DNA of 64,000 nt from Snodgrassella gandavensis. GTDB taxonomy: Bacteria > Pseudomonadota > Gammaproteobacteria > Burkholderiales > Neisseriaceae. The notes under the pieces are model-generated. The model ran no database searches. It was not told where the DNA came from and saw nothing but the letters and a program-made list of their open reading frames with translations. The stretch covers positions 52,908-116,907 of the forward strand of contig NZ_CAJZCE010000007.1 in NCBI RefSeq assembly GCF_914768025.1, given 5' to 3'. The position numbers were made by a program, and so were the translations under genes. Below are positions 18,731 through 30,641 of this stretch, in pieces (position 1 is the stretch's first letter; every line of letters starts with the position of its first letter).

Positions 18731-20359
18731 ATGAACAGGCAAAACGTGGTATTCGGCTTTTTAGGCAATGTGCTTGACCAGCGCGGTAAAGGCAGAAAAC
18801 GCTGGGAGCGCTGGCGGCCAACGGTTGATGTCTGTAATCATCCGGAACTGCCGGTATCCCGCTTTGAGCTGCTTTATCAAGTCAATGATAATGAGTTACT
18901 GGCTGAAATTATTCAGGATATTAAAACCATTGCCCCAGATACACAGGTTAATCCGGTTGCAGTGCATATACATGACCCGTGGGATTTTGAGGAGGTGTAT
19001 ACCTGTTTACTGGATTTAGCCAAAAGCTATCAATTTGATTATGAACAGGAAAATTATTATTTAAATATTACTACTGGCACGCACGTTATGCAGATTTGCT
19101 GGTTTCTGCTGGCAGAATCACGCTTTTATCCGGCCAGACTGCTGCAATTATCGCCGACCAAAGGGGCAGCACGGCATGAAACGGCGTTAACTGAGCCGGC
19201 AGAGCATCAACAGCTATGCAGCCGCGGACAAATCAACATTATTGACCTGAATCTGAACCGCTACGACCAGATTCTGACCCGCTTTCAGCAATACGCCGGC
19301 CAAGCTACTGAATTACTCAAATCCGGCATTGCCACCAGAAACCCGCATTACAATCAGTTAATTACTGAAATAGAACAGGTAGCCAGCCGCTCCCATGCGC
19401 CTATCCTGCTGTGTGGCCCTACCGGCGCCGGTAAGTCATTTCTTGCCCGGCAAATTTACCAGCTTAAGCTGAATAAGCATCAGATAAGCGGCCAATTTGT
19501 GGAAATTAACTGCGCTACCCTGACTGGGGATAATGCCATGTCCACGCTGTTTGGCCATAGCAGAGGTGCTTATACGGGTGCCAGCATGGCCAGAAGTGGC
19601 TTGCTCAAACAGGCTGATAACGGCCTTTTGTTTCTGGATGAAATCGGTGAGCTGGGGCTGGATGAACAGGCTATCCTGCTCAAAGCCATTGAAGAAAAGC
19701 ATTTTTATCCATTGGGCTCGGATAAACTGGTTTCCAGCCAGTTTCAATTGATTGCCGGCACCAATAAAGATTTAAAACAGGCAATTGCCTGTGGCGCATT
19801 CAGGGAAGACTTATATGCACGGATTAATTTGTGGAGCTACCAATTACCCGGTCTGGCAGAACGCAAAGAAGATATTGAGCCGAATATTGATTTTGAGCTG
19901 GCGCGCTATGCACAGGAATATGGCACTATGCCACGCTTTAATCAGCAATCCAGAACCCGCTATGTAAACTTTGCCACTTCAGCTACCGCACGATGGACGG
20001 GCAATTTCCGTGAGCTCACTGCCTCCATTACCCGTATGGCTACACTGGCCACGCAAGGTAATATCACTTTGGCACAGGTTGAAGACGAAATTCAGCGCTT
20101 ACAGCAACACTGGCAGCAAACAACACCAGCCGATGCGCTGATTCCGGCTGAAATTGATGAATTCGACCGCTATCAGCTAGAAAAGGTGATTGAAGTATGC
20201 CGCAAAAGCCGAACCTTATCCGAGGCCGGCCGCTATCTGTTTGCTGTATCACGGGCACAGAAACAGCGTGCCAATGATGCCGACAGGCTGAAAAAATATC
20301 TGGCCAAATTTGATTTAAGCTGGGAGCAGATAAAAGATAGTAGTCATCACGTCATTTAG
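18731..20359 (+). CDS. rtcR: Sigma-54-dependent RNA-repair activator RtcR
   Basis: RtcR activates the RNA-repair operon when its N-terminal CARF-like domain senses an RNA-damage signal. The 542-residue protein has the RtcR N-terminus (VVFGFLGNVLDQRGKGRKRW; ITTGTHVMQICWFLL). The AAA+ sigma-54 interaction domain has Walker A GPTGAGKS, a GAYTGA loop (family GAFTGA) and Walker B LLFLDEIGEL, and the C-terminal region has a likely helix-turn-helix. Length matches E. coli RtcR (532). It is divergent from slipin-rtcB, and the sigma-54 site lies between them. The ribosome-binding site before ATG 18731 is weak. Confidence 0.95.
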   Translation: MNRQNVVFGFLGNVLDQRGKGRKRWERWRPTVDVCNHPELPVSRFELLYQVNDNELLAEIIQDIKTIAPDTQVNPVAVHIHDPWDFEEVYTCLLDLAKSYQFDYEQENYYLNITTGTHVMQICWFLLAESRFYPARLLQLSPTKGAARHETALTEPAEHQQLCSRGQINIIDLNLNRYDQILTRFQQYAGQATELLKSGIATRNPHYNQLITEIEQVASRSHAPILLCGPTGAGKSFLARQIYQLKLNKHQISGQFVEINCATLTGDNAMSTLFGHSRGAYTGASMARSGLLKQADNGLLFLDEIGELGLDEQAILLKAIEEKHFYPLGSDKLVSSQFQLIAGTNKDLKQAIACGAFREDLYARINLWSYQLPGLAERKEDIEPNIDFELARYAQEYGTMPRFNQQSRTRYVNFATSATARWTGNFRELTASITRMATLATQGNITLAQVEDEIQRLQQHWQQTTPADALIPAEIDEFDRYQLEKVIEVCRKSRTLSEAGRYLFAVSRAQKQRANDADRLKKYLAKFDLSWEQIKDSSHHVI

Positions 20360-20453
20360 AAGCGGCATAACTGTTTAAACTTGAATATCAGGTGATTTAT
20401 CGGCAATCACTATCTTTGATAATTTACCCTGAAATCATAACCACAATAAATCA

Positions 20454-20483
20454 GACTGCCGGCAAAGCTGTAAGCAGGCAGTC
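20454..20483. terminator. Hairpin between rtcR and galU
   Basis: Arms GACTGCC (20454-20460) and GGCAGTC (20477-20483) lie just after the galU stop on the minus strand. The T-rich stretch after it is poor (TGATTTATT), so it is only a plausible terminator for the convergent pair. Confidence 0.45.
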
Positions 20484-20489
20484 ATGCTA

Positions 20490-21362
20490 TTAACACACCA
20501 TGCGCTGTAGCAGTTTCTTAAACTCTTCACCCACCAGCGGATGCTTCATGCCATACGCCACTGTTGCTTCCAGATAGCCAAGCTTATCACCACAATCATA
20601 GCGTCTGCCGGCAAAAGCATAAGCAATCATTTTTTGTTCGGTGAGCAAGCGGGCAATCGCATCGGTTAACTGGATTTCTCCGCCTGCCCCGCGCGGTAAA
20701 TTAGTGAGAAAATCAAACACACGGGCAGATAAAATATAGCGCCCCACTACGCCCAGATGCGAAGGTGCTTCATCCGGATGCGGTTTTTCCACAATACTTT
20801 TGACATAATCAAAGCCATCTTCGCGGGCAGTTTCCACAATACCGTAAGCACCGGTCTGTTGGGGGTCAACATTTTCTACACCAAGCACATTACAACCAGT
20901 ACGATGATAGACATCCATCATCTGGCTTAATGCGCCGGGCTGGGCATCAATCAGGTCATCGGCCAGCACCACCGCAAAGTTTTCTTTGCCCACAGCGGCA
21001 CGGCTGCACAGCACCGCATGTCCCAGTCCCAGCGCTGCCGGCTGGCGAATATACAGACAAGTGACATTAGGTGGCAGTATATCCTGCACAAAATCAAGTA
21101 ATTTATTCTGATTACGGTAGGCCAGCTCGGTTTCCAGCTCATACGCCTTATCAAAATGATCTTCGATGCAGCGCTTATTGCGGCCGGTAATAAATACCAG
21201 CTCGGTACAGCCGGCAGCCACAGCTTCTTCCACTGCATACTGAATCAGTGGCTTATCCACAATCGGCAGCATTTCTTTCGGGCTGGCTTTGGTAGCCGGT
21301 AAAAACCGTGTTCCCATACCAGCTACCGGAAACACACATTTACGGATTGGTTCTGCTTTCAT
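20490..21362 (-). CDS. galU: UTP-glucose-1-phosphate uridylyltransferase
   Basis: GalU makes UDP-glucose from UTP and glucose-1-phosphate for lipopolysaccharide and other glycans. The 290-residue protein starts with the nucleotidyltransferase signature [28 protein letters not shown]. It contains [15 protein letters not shown], the active-site [11 protein letters not shown] and [12 protein letters not shown] near the end. Length and motifs are normal. It starts 5 bases after the ligA stop, so it probably belongs to the same transcript. Confidence 0.96.
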   Translation of the reverse strand: MKAEPIRKCVFPVAGMGTRFLPATKASPKEMLPIVDKPLIQYAVEEAVAAGCTELVFITGRNKRCIEDHFDKAYELETELAYRNQNKLLDFVQDILPPNVTCLYIRQPAALGLGHAVLCSRAAVGKENFAVVLADDLIDAQPGALSQMMDVYHRTGCNVLGVENVDPQQTGAYGIVETAREDGFDYVKSIVEKPHPDEAPSHLGVVGRYILSARVFDFLTNLPRGAGGEIQLTDAIARLLTEQKMIAYAFAGRRYDCGDKLGYLEATVAYGMKHPLVGEEFKKLLQRMVC

Positions 21363-21367
21363 CAGTT

Positions 21368-23809
<2,442 letters not shown>

Positions 23810-23879
23810 CTAAAAAGAAAATGGCAACCCCCATTCTGCGGCTTGCCATCTCATCATAAAATTAAAAATACAGGCAATA

Positions 23880-25157
23880 TCAGGAAAACAGCCTTTTCGT
23901 CAGCTCACTTCCGGGCTTCAGCTCAACCTGCTTCATTTCCTTCTGCCGGTCAACCACATAGCGGCGTACTTCACGCAACCATTCTGTGGACAACTCTTCC
24001 ACCTTATCGTTGACCAAATCCAAGCTTAGCTGACTGGACAGCTTAACGGCCATATCCATAAACTGATCAAAGCATTTTTCGCCGTTCGGTATGTGTACTA
24101 TATCAAATAACATACTGAATCCACGATAATTTTGATTTGCTAACAATGTAGCAGTAAATGGTGAGTTATCCAGCGTTACAATACTGAACAAAGGTTCACC
24201 ATTACTATCGGCATAGTAGAATGCACCATCATGCCCCAGTTCAAACCCCTGCCGCTCAACCGCCGAGCGCAACTCCATACCACTTACATTAGTGCGTGAT
24301 ACCAGATGAATAGCAATTGTCTGATCAACCCGGGCACACAAGTCATCCAGTGGCCGTGCAACATTCAGGAAAGTATTAATATCCGTTAACAGCAATTGGC
24401 CATCCATTTGCTCGGCAAAACGGTTGGCCTGTTCACCAAAATGTACCAGCTCTTCATGCGTGATCAAGCCACTGCGGCTGATGGCCTGCAAGCCAACCAC
24501 AAACCCCTGATAATAAACACTGGGAATCGGTTCAGCCACCTGATAACGGTCATCCATGGTACAGCCCACCAGCCGAAAACGTGAACGGCTGCTCAAACGC
24601 GGCATGGCGTGCAACTCTTTGGGCTCATATAAAGCGATATAAGCCAGATAATCAAAGCGCACATCAAACCATGGCAGCGGCTGTTTGGCCATATCACGCA
24701 AATCCAGCAAGGTTTTGCGCCCTTTTACCGGAATAGTTCGTGATAACGATTCCATATCACTGCATACGGGCGGGCTTTCCGGGGCTGCACCCTCGTCAGC
24801 AGCAGGCAGCTCCGGCGGTTGTGCAGTGGCTACCTTTTCTTCCTGTATATGGCCATCACTGGCTTCAGGCTCAGTTTCCTCACCAGTAGCCACAGATTCA
24901 GTCGGTTCGGTAGATGAATCGACAGCCATACCCGCCTCACTTTCTGGCGGCACAGCTTTCTCATTGAGCACAGATTGCGCCTGAGCGCCATCACGTACAG
25001 AATTCACCTGACTATCCAGTAAAGCATCCTTATTGGCGTGTCCAAACTGTTCACGCAATTGTTTGCGGTATTGGCTTTCCTGATAAACATTATAGACCAG
25101 CACTGCCAGAATGAACGCCGCACCCACCACCAATATAATCAATACAGAATCACTCAT
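23880..25157 (-). CDS. zipA: Cell division protein ZipA
   Basis: ZipA anchors the FtsZ ring to the inner membrane. I place the start at ATG 25157 (MSDSVLIILVVGAAFI), with AGGA 8 bases upstream; the longer frame begins with TTG. The 425-residue protein has one N-terminal transmembrane segment (about 4-22). A Glu/Ala/Pro-rich linker (about 45-160) follows, then a C-terminal globular ZipA domain (about 175-390, including the FYYADSNGEPLFSI region). It lies 91 bases upstream of ligA, the zipA-ligA order seen in gammaproteobacteria and Neisseria. Confidence 0.88.
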   Translation of the reverse strand: MSDSVLIILVVGAAFILAVLVYNVYQESQYRKQLREQFGHANKDALLDSQVNSVRDGAQAQSVLNEKAVPPESEAGMAVDSSTEPTESVATGEETEPEASDGHIQEEKVATAQPPELPAADEGAAPESPPVCSDMESLSRTIPVKGRKTLLDLRDMAKQPLPWFDVRFDYLAYIALYEPKELHAMPRLSSRSRFRLVGCTMDDRYQVAEPIPSVYYQGFVVGLQAISRSGLITHEELVHFGEQANRFAEQMDGQLLLTDINTFLNVARPLDDLCARVDQTIAIHLVSRTNVSGMELRSAVERQGFELGHDGAFYYADSNGEPLFSIVTLDNSPFTATLLANQNYRGFSMLFDIVHIPNGEKCFDQFMDMAVKLSSQLSLDLVNDKVEELSTEWLREVRRYVVDRQKEMKQVELKPGSELTKRLFS

Positions 25158-25248
25158 TACATTCCTACTAGGCAATTTGCGGAAGCCGCAGTTTAATTAA
25201 CAGCTAGACAGAATTATAACCAAAAATACCCCTGCCGGCAGCCTTAAA

Positions 25249-25833
25249 CTATAGTGGCCACTGATATTTCGTTATCACTGGCAAGCCCCAGGCACGCAAC
25301 CTGTCCCACTGAAAAAAATGCCCCGGATCAGATTTACGCCCCGGCGCTATATGCTGATGCCCGGTAATCGCCCGAATCGGATAACGCTCACACAGTGCCA
25401 GCAATAATTTATTTAACTGCGTATACTGCGATTCTGTAAACGGCTCAAAATCACAGCCTTCCAGCTCAATCCCGATTGAAAACGCATTACAGCCCTCTCG
25501 CTCGTCAAAACGCGATACTCCGGCCTGAAAAGCAGCATCGTCACAGGAAACAAACTGGGTTAATGCCCCGCTGCGCTCCAGCAGAAAATGGCTTGATACC
25601 CGTAAGTTGATAAGCGAACGCATAAAATCATCCGGCTCATCCGGCTTAATCTGATTGGTAAACAGACGCTGCACGGCCTGTTGCCCATATTCAAACGGCG
25701 GCAGGGAAATATTATGCAATACCACCAGCGATACCTCAGCTTGCTGCGGGCGCTGGCTGAAATTCGGTGACGGCACATGTGTACACTGCTGTAACCAGCC
25801 GTCTGTCCATAGCGGCTTTTGTTCGCCCTGCAT
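25249..25833 (-). CDS. ampD: 1,6-anhydro-N-acetylmuramyl-L-alanine amidase AmpD
   Basis: AmpD cleaves anhydro-muropeptides in the cytoplasm during cell-wall recycling. The protein has the zinc-binding Amidase_2 fold: VVLHNISLPP (first His), FSIGIELEG, TGHQHIAPGRKSDPGHFF (second His and Asp) and the cis-motif DFEPFTESQY. I prefer the ATG at 25833 (MQGEQKPLW), giving 194 residues, because family members start near there and AAAGG lies upstream. An in-frame ATG at 25893 would add 20 residues without a ribosome-binding site. Length fits AmpD (about 185). Confidence 0.93.
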   Translation of the reverse strand: MQGEQKPLWTDGWLQQCTHVPSPNFSQRPQQAEVSLVVLHNISLPPFEYGQQAVQRLFTNQIKPDEPDDFMRSLINLRVSSHFLLERSGALTQFVSCDDAAFQAGVSRFDEREGCNAFSIGIELEGCDFEPFTESQYTQLNKLLLALCERYPIRAITGHQHIAPGRKSDPGHFFQWDRLRAWGLPVITKYQWPL

Positions 25834-26043
25834 CCTCTTTGCCTTTGTGATAAAAGTGCTTACCTTAATACAGCTTGGTTTAATCGTCCACATTTAGCGA
25901 AGAGACAGGCCACAACCCGGGAAATAAGCTGCGATTAGCCCTAAACAGGCAAAATCAAAATCGTACATAGTGCAACAAACAGGCAAAATCAGACTTTTTC
26001 CATTAAATAAACAGCTACATATACAATCTTACACATAAAATAC

Positions 26044-26072
26044 TTGCCAAGAGAGTTTATATCTGGTTTAAT
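26044..26072 (+). promoter_or_regulatory. tRNA-Phe promoter
   Basis: TTGCCA (26044-26049), a 17-base spacer, then TTTAAT (26067-26072); transcription would start about 10 bases before the tRNA. Confidence 0.65.
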
Positions 26073-26089
26073 GCGCACTCTTCCCCGAT

Positions 26090-26165
<76 letters not shown>

Positions 26166-26170
26166 TTAGT

Positions 26171-26195
26171 AACCGCTAAATGCGGTTATTTTTTT
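26171..26195 (+). terminator. tRNA-Phe terminator
   Basis: Hairpin AACCGC-TAAAT-GCGGTT followed by ATTTTTTT, 5 bases after the tRNA. Confidence 0.9.
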
Positions 26196-26731
26196 GTCTG
26201 TTTAAAGTATAAAAATAAATCAGATAATTCTTTATTAAGTTAAGTTTAGAATGAATATTCAAAACAAGAATTAGATATAAAATATATCAGAAAAAATAGG
26301 CATCTTGAGTAGATATTTTTTGTTTAATAAATAGAATTTTTATATTATATTAGTAGTTAATTTATTAATAGCTTAATTTTTAAGTTAGTACTATTAATGT
26401 TGAGTACAATATAATTTCGCCTTTAATTCATATTAAAAAAGTTGCTTTTTTTAATATAATCGGAAAACATTAAACCCGTTTGTGCAGAGAAAAATTAGCA
26501 TAACCAATCTACATTATAATATTTTTCAAATGATTAGAATAATTTACGGATATGTAGATTTTTCTATATATCTATAAATTTAGTCAAAACAACATAATAA
26601 TAAGAATAGAAAGTATAAGTAAACTAGCTGAAAGGTAACCACGAATCTATAACTTTTATTTTAACTAGGATATACCTTGCTAGTCTAAAATACTTAAATA
26701 TTATTTCTTTGTTTCTAACTGTGGGAATGTT
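26196..26731. other. Very AT-rich gene-free region downstream of tRNA-Phe
   Basis: About 535 bases with no usable ORF. I looked for a repeated tRNA 3' end that would mark an integrated element and did not see one. The low G+C suggests acquired or decayed DNA. Confidence 0.5.
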
Positions 26732-27649
26732 ATGGATAAGATTGATAATATTGACCAACAATATGATAGTGTAGATGCTAATAAATGGATTAAAAATTCA
26801 TTAACTAAAGAAATTAAAGATATCAAAAATAGATGCACCCAAGAAGGTATCGATTTTTCAATGTATCAAATCCGGTCTTTTCGGGATATAACAGATTATG
26901 GCCACTTCGATGTTAAAGGTACCTTTGTACGTATTACAGACATTTTAGAAATTAGCGATTATTCTGATGAAAATTTCACCTTAATAAAGCATGCAGTTTT
27001 CAACTTAGGAAAATCTTTAATACAATTTTGTAAATCTTTTAAATTACATCTACCAGGAAAAAAACCTGTCTTTCTTTCTAAACATCATCCATATATGCTG
27101 ATAGAAGAGCCATTACTTTTATTAAACATGGCCATTGAAAATGGTCACTTTAAAGACGGCTTTGAAACAATTTTTAAGCAATGTACGGAAGAAAAAATAT
27201 TTGCAATCATGGCTATAATGATGATTGGATATTTAAAGAATACTAGTTTTTTTTCTCCATTTCCCAATGCTGACGTATTTTATGCAACTGCTGCAATAGA
27301 ATCTATTTGTATTGCAGAAAGTTATAAGAATATCCAACATTATAAGAAATTAGCTCAGTCAACCGACGGGATCATTTCCGCATATAAAAGACAAGCTGCC
27401 TCTAACGCTGGTAAAGCCAAAAAAAGCCCATACGAAAAAGTTGGTACCAAAGAAGCCATGAAAAAGTATTGGTTACAGGCAAAAGATGGTTTTATACAGC
27501 GAGGAGCAAAGCAAAAATTTATAGACGATATGCACGAAAAAGCGCTGACAAATATTTTACCTATGCCCAAAGATGCCAATTTAACCGACAAAACAATTAG
27601 AAACTGGATAAAAGATTTTGAGCAGGAAATGGGGAAATCATCAAGCTGA
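26732..27649 (+). CDS. Hypothetical protein downstream of tRNA-Phe
   Basis: A 305-residue protein of no recognised family. The first two-thirds are mixed alpha/beta with a hydrophobic stretch around 145-165 (IFAIMAIMMIGYLK). The C-terminal third is basic and helical (KKSPYEKVGTKEAMKKYWLQ, later LTDKTIRNWIKDFEQEMGK), which could be a DNA-binding region. Codon use is AT-rich, unlike the housekeeping genes nearby. Its place after a tRNA gene and a 500-base AT-rich gap suggests acquired DNA, but no integrase is seen. Confidence 0.65.
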   Translation: MDKIDNIDQQYDSVDANKWIKNSLTKEIKDIKNRCTQEGIDFSMYQIRSFRDITDYGHFDVKGTFVRITDILEISDYSDENFTLIKHAVFNLGKSLIQFCKSFKLHLPGKKPVFLSKHHPYMLIEEPLLLLNMAIENGHFKDGFETIFKQCTEEKIFAIMAIMMIGYLKNTSFFSPFPNADVFYATAAIESICIAESYKNIQHYKKLAQSTDGIISAYKRQAASNAGKAKKSPYEKVGTKEAMKKYWLQAKDGFIQRGAKQKFIDDMHEKALTNILPMPKDANLTDKTIRNWIKDFEQEMGKSSS

Positions 27650-27762
27650 TTCTGGAAATCAACACGCTATTTCAGGAAATCAGCATGCTGGTTCATTTAA
27701 CTGATTCTTCGCGTTAATTAATCTTCTGCCTGTGTTTAACAGCCATAATAAAGGCAAGCAGT

Positions 27763-27990
27763 ATGACAAATAAACCAGTAAAAGCAACTGTACTTTTCAC
27801 AATCAAGGCTTTAGGTATGGGTAGCGCATGGGTCAAAACCATCTCAAATCATAAGTTTGATAAAACATATTTTCTCAAACTTAGCCTGTTACCAGTATCC
27901 AGCAAAGCATGGCTGGCAAATCAATATTACCGGCTGCATCCCTGTCTGATATCACCGCACAAGCTGTCAATAAATGCGGAGGGCAGATAA
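27763..27990 (+). CDS. Small hypothetical protein coupled to an HTH gene
   Basis: A 75-residue basic ORF (MTNKPVKATVLFTIKALG) with AAAGG 9 bases before its ATG. Its TAA overlaps the next gene's ATG (TAATG), which argues that it is translated. No known family is recognised. Confidence 0.5.
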   Translation: MTNKPVKATVLFTIKALGMGSAWVKTISNHKFDKTYFLKLSLLPVSSKAWLANQYYRLHPCLISPHKLSINAEGR

Positions 27991-28310
27991 TGAATAATAC
28001 CTCTACTGCTGCTATTTCAGCCCAAAAATACAATGATGCAGCCGCTCAGCCACTGGCAGACACCAGTTACGCCACTCAGCGCAGTTTTATCCTGCAATGT
28101 TTGCGTGAACAGCCGCATAGTACTTTGGAACTGCGCGCATTGGGTATCTGTAGTCCGGCATCACGTATTAATGAATTACGCAATCAGGGCTATGTAATTG
28201 AGACGACGCGGCGGCATGAATATGATTCTGCCGGTGTGCTACACAGTATTGCTGTGTATACGCTGTTAGCCAATCCCAACAGGCACGGCGCGATTAATTA
28301 CGCCGAATAA
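27990..28310 (+). CDS. Helix-turn-helix protein
   Basis: I place the start at ATG 27990 (MNNTSTAAISAQKY), which has GGAGG upstream and overlaps the preceding stop; a longer frame from 27909 would overlap the neighbour heavily. The 106-residue protein has a winged-helix-like core: TQRSFILQCLREQPHSTLEL, then RALGICSPASRINELRNQGY. This resembles phage and plasmid HTH proteins that choose between recognition and wing elements. It is probably a small DNA-binding regulator. A strong hairpin follows the stop. Confidence 0.65.
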   Translation: MNNTSTAAISAQKYNDAAAQPLADTSYATQRSFILQCLREQPHSTLELRALGICSPASRINELRNQGYVIETTRRHEYDSAGVLHSIAVYTLLANPNRHGAINYAE

Positions 28311-28320
28311 TCAGAATACC

Positions 28321-28365
28321 GCAATAGAGGAAGCGTTACACTATGTTTGATGCTTTCTCTATTGC
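28321..28365. terminator. Hairpin after the HTH gene
   Basis: Arms GCAATAGAGGAAGC and GCTTTCTCTATTGC (one G-U pair) around a 17-base loop, 10 bases beyond the stop. Confidence 0.7.
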
Positions 28366-28597
28366 CACTGTATTTCACAAACAGCTCCATAACTGGTTTT
28401 GACTGCAAAGCAGTTTCGATAATGCCGGAACTTCAATCCAGACAGGGATTGCTGATTGACTGCATCCGGCTATATCGAAAATCAACTCTTAAACTACCGG
28501 ATTGGGGAGATAGCAGCTTGTGTAAGCATCTGCTGGCTGGCTGCTGCAATGGATGTTTCTGATAAAAATTTTTCTAATCATGCTGTTGCATATAAAT

Positions 28598-28616
28598 GAA
28601 AATAATTATTATTATC
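28598..28616 (+). promoter_or_regulatory. Fur box upstream of the adenylation-domain gene
   Basis: GAAAATAATTATTATTATC matches the 19-base Fur consensus at 15 positions. It lies about 85 bases before the start of the NRPS adenylation gene. Confidence 0.65.
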
Positions 28617-28701
28617 TTTTAAAAATAGTTAAGCCTGTATAGAATGTTGTCTCTGGTGGATGGCAATCGGTTTCAGTCTATATTTTTGGGAGAAAGCTTA
28701 C

Positions 28702-30567
28702 ATGCAATCTGATACTTCTGGATTACAGCAACAGCAGGTTTTTCAATCTGGTGTGAATAATGTATCGGCACAGAATCTGCAAAATGCGGCGATAGCGGCA
28801 GATGAGTTTTGTTTTCTGAAATATATCGAGCACAATCTGTTTGGTGCTGCTCTGGATAAAACGGCGCTGTTTTATGCTGGTGAGGCCATTAGTTATCCAC
28901 AGGTGGGGCAGAATGTGGCCAGAATCATGCACGCTTTGCGGCAAAAAAATTTACAGGCGGGCGCGGTGGTGGCGGTTTGTCTGCCCAAAAGTGCGCAGCA
29001 TGTTTATGCTGTTTTAGCCTGTGCCCTGCTGGGCATTATCTGGCTACCGGTTGATATGGATGCACCTGAGGCCAGACGCGACTATTTGCTGTCTAACAGT
29101 AAGGTTGATGTGCTGATTGCTCAGACACAGGTAGACGGCCGGCAATGTGTTTTGATTGATGAGGCGCTGGCGACGCCGCTGCCGCAGCAACCTGAATGCT
29201 GCTATCGGCTGGACAGGAGCGCGGCTTATTATTTGTATACTTCTGGCAGTACGGGGACACCGAAGTGTGTGGTGCTCAATAATCTGGCTACGGCCAATGT
29301 GCTCGGGCAGACGATTGGCAGATGGCATGTGCAGCAGGACGATGTACTGATGGCGGTTACGCCCTTTCACCATGATATGTCGGTATTTGATGTTTTTGCG
29401 GCTATGGCACTCGGCGCTTCGCTGGTGATTCCGACGCCAGCACAAGTAAAGGATGCGGGTGCATGGGCGCAATTGGTGGCTGCTTATGGGATTACGCTTT
29501 GGGTAAGTGTGCCGGCAATTGTGGATATGTTATGCAGTGTGGCTCGGGTGGAACAGTTGCAATCGCTGCGTCTGGTAGCACAGGGCGGCGATTATATTAA
29601 GCCGGGGCTGATTCAGTATTTACGAGCACATCTGCCACAGGCGCGTTTGTTTTCGCTGGGTGGCCCTACGGAAACTACTATCTGGAGTATCTGGCATGAA
29701 ATCACTGCTGCGGATGTGGATGTGATTCCTTATGGCCGGGCTTTGCCACACAATCAATATTATATTCTGGATGAGCAGTTACAGCCGTGTGCGCTGGGCG
29801 AAGTCGGCCAGATGTATATGACGGGGGTGAATTTATCCAATGGTTATTTGCTTGATGGGCAGTTGCTGACCGGCGATTTTGTGTCGCTACAATGCGATGC
29901 GGGAAAAACTGCTTTGCGCATGAGTGATTTGGGCTATGTACGTGCGGATGGGAATATTATTTTTGCGGGGCGTACTGAGGGTTATCTGAAAATCAAGGGG
30001 GTGCGGATTTCAGCGGCGGAGGTGGAAGCGGTGCTGGCTAAATCCGGCTGTTTACAGGATTGTGTGGTGGTGTGCTGTACCCATCCGGTTACTTCTATGC
30101 ATGAGCTGGTGGCGGTGTATACGCTGCCACCGGGCGGGCAACAGGTGGATATTGGTGTGTTAAAGGAAAGCTTAATGGCCAGTCTGCCCAAGTCGCATAT
30201 TCCCACCAGATGGCTGGCTATTGAGGAGATTCCGCTCACGCGTAATGTGAAAGTAGACAGGAAGCTGGTGCAGCAGATGGCGCAGGCGCGTCTGTATCAG
30301 GCGGTGGCCGCAGCGGGGCAAAATCAGGCGGTGGCAGATGGTGTTGTGGCTATTTTTCGTGACTGCCGCCCGCAACAGGCAGACGATGCAGGTGATATTT
30401 TTGTGCACACTGAGATTCTGGCCATCGGTATGCGCCTGAAACAGTTGATGCTGGTAGCCAAGCGGATTGCTGAACAGTTTGATGTGCAGTTGGATGCGCC
30501 GGCACTGGTGCGTTGTAAAACGGTGCAGGATGTGGTGCAGCAGGTGCAGCAGAAGATGCTGAATTAG
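28702..30567 (+). CDS. NRPS adenylation protein with a carrier-like C-terminus lacking the serine
   Basis: This protein activates an amino acid as its adenylate for siderophore assembly. The start at ATG 28702 (MQSDTSGLQQQ) has GGGAG upstream. The 621-residue protein has A-domain core motifs YYLYTSGSTGTPK (A3), HHDMSVFDVF (A4), SLGGPTETTIWS (A5), SDLGYVRADGNIIFAGR (A7), the hinge KIKGVRISAAEVE (A8) and NVKVDRK (A10, catalytic Lys). The last 75 residues align with a carrier domain, but the site that should read GMRSLKQLM reads GMRLKQLM, so the phosphopantetheine Ser is absent (position 30436). By analogy with acinetobactin and vibriobactin the substrate would be threonine or a similar residue; I could not read a specificity code with confidence. 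Confidence 0.88.
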   Translation: MQSDTSGLQQQQVFQSGVNNVSAQNLQNAAIAADEFCFLKYIEHNLFGAALDKTALFYAGEAISYPQVGQNVARIMHALRQKNLQAGAVVAVCLPKSAQHVYAVLACALLGIIWLPVDMDAPEARRDYLLSNSKVDVLIAQTQVDGRQCVLIDEALATPLPQQPECCYRLDRSAAYYLYTSGSTGTPKCVVLNNLATANVLGQTIGRWHVQQDDVLMAVTPFHHDMSVFDVFAAMALGASLVIPTPAQVKDAGAWAQLVAAYGITLWVSVPAIVDMLCSVARVEQLQSLRLVAQGGDYIKPGLIQYLRAHLPQARLFSLGGPTETTIWSIWHEITAADVDVIPYGRALPHNQYYILDEQLQPCALGEVGQMYMTGVNLSNGYLLDGQLLTGDFVSLQCDAGKTALRMSDLGYVRADGNIIFAGRTEGYLKIKGVRISAAEVEAVLAKSGCLQDCVVVCCTHPVTSMHELVAVYTLPPGGQQVDIGVLKESLMASLPKSHIPTRWLAIEEIPLTRNVKVDRKLVQQMAQARLYQAVAAAGQNQAVADGVVAIFRDCRPQQADDAGDIFVHTEILAIGMRLKQLMLVAKRIAEQFDVQLDAPALVRCKTVQDVVQQVQQKMLN

Positions 30568-30585
30568 GTTTTGATAGTGCTGGCG

Positions 30586-30625
30586 CAAATCAAGTACTTA
30601 ATTGTGATTTTAAGCACTTGATTTG
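30586..30625. terminator. Bidirectional hairpin between convergent NRPS genes
   Basis: Arms CAAATCAAGT and ACTTGATTTG between the stops of the two convergent NRPS genes, with T-rich sequence inside and after. Confidence 0.7.
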
Positions 30626-30641
30626 TTTGATGCGGGGATTT

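Noticed and set aside
28347..28562. 71-codon ORF before the siderophore cluster
   Set aside because: It starts inside a terminator hairpin and has no recognisable features.
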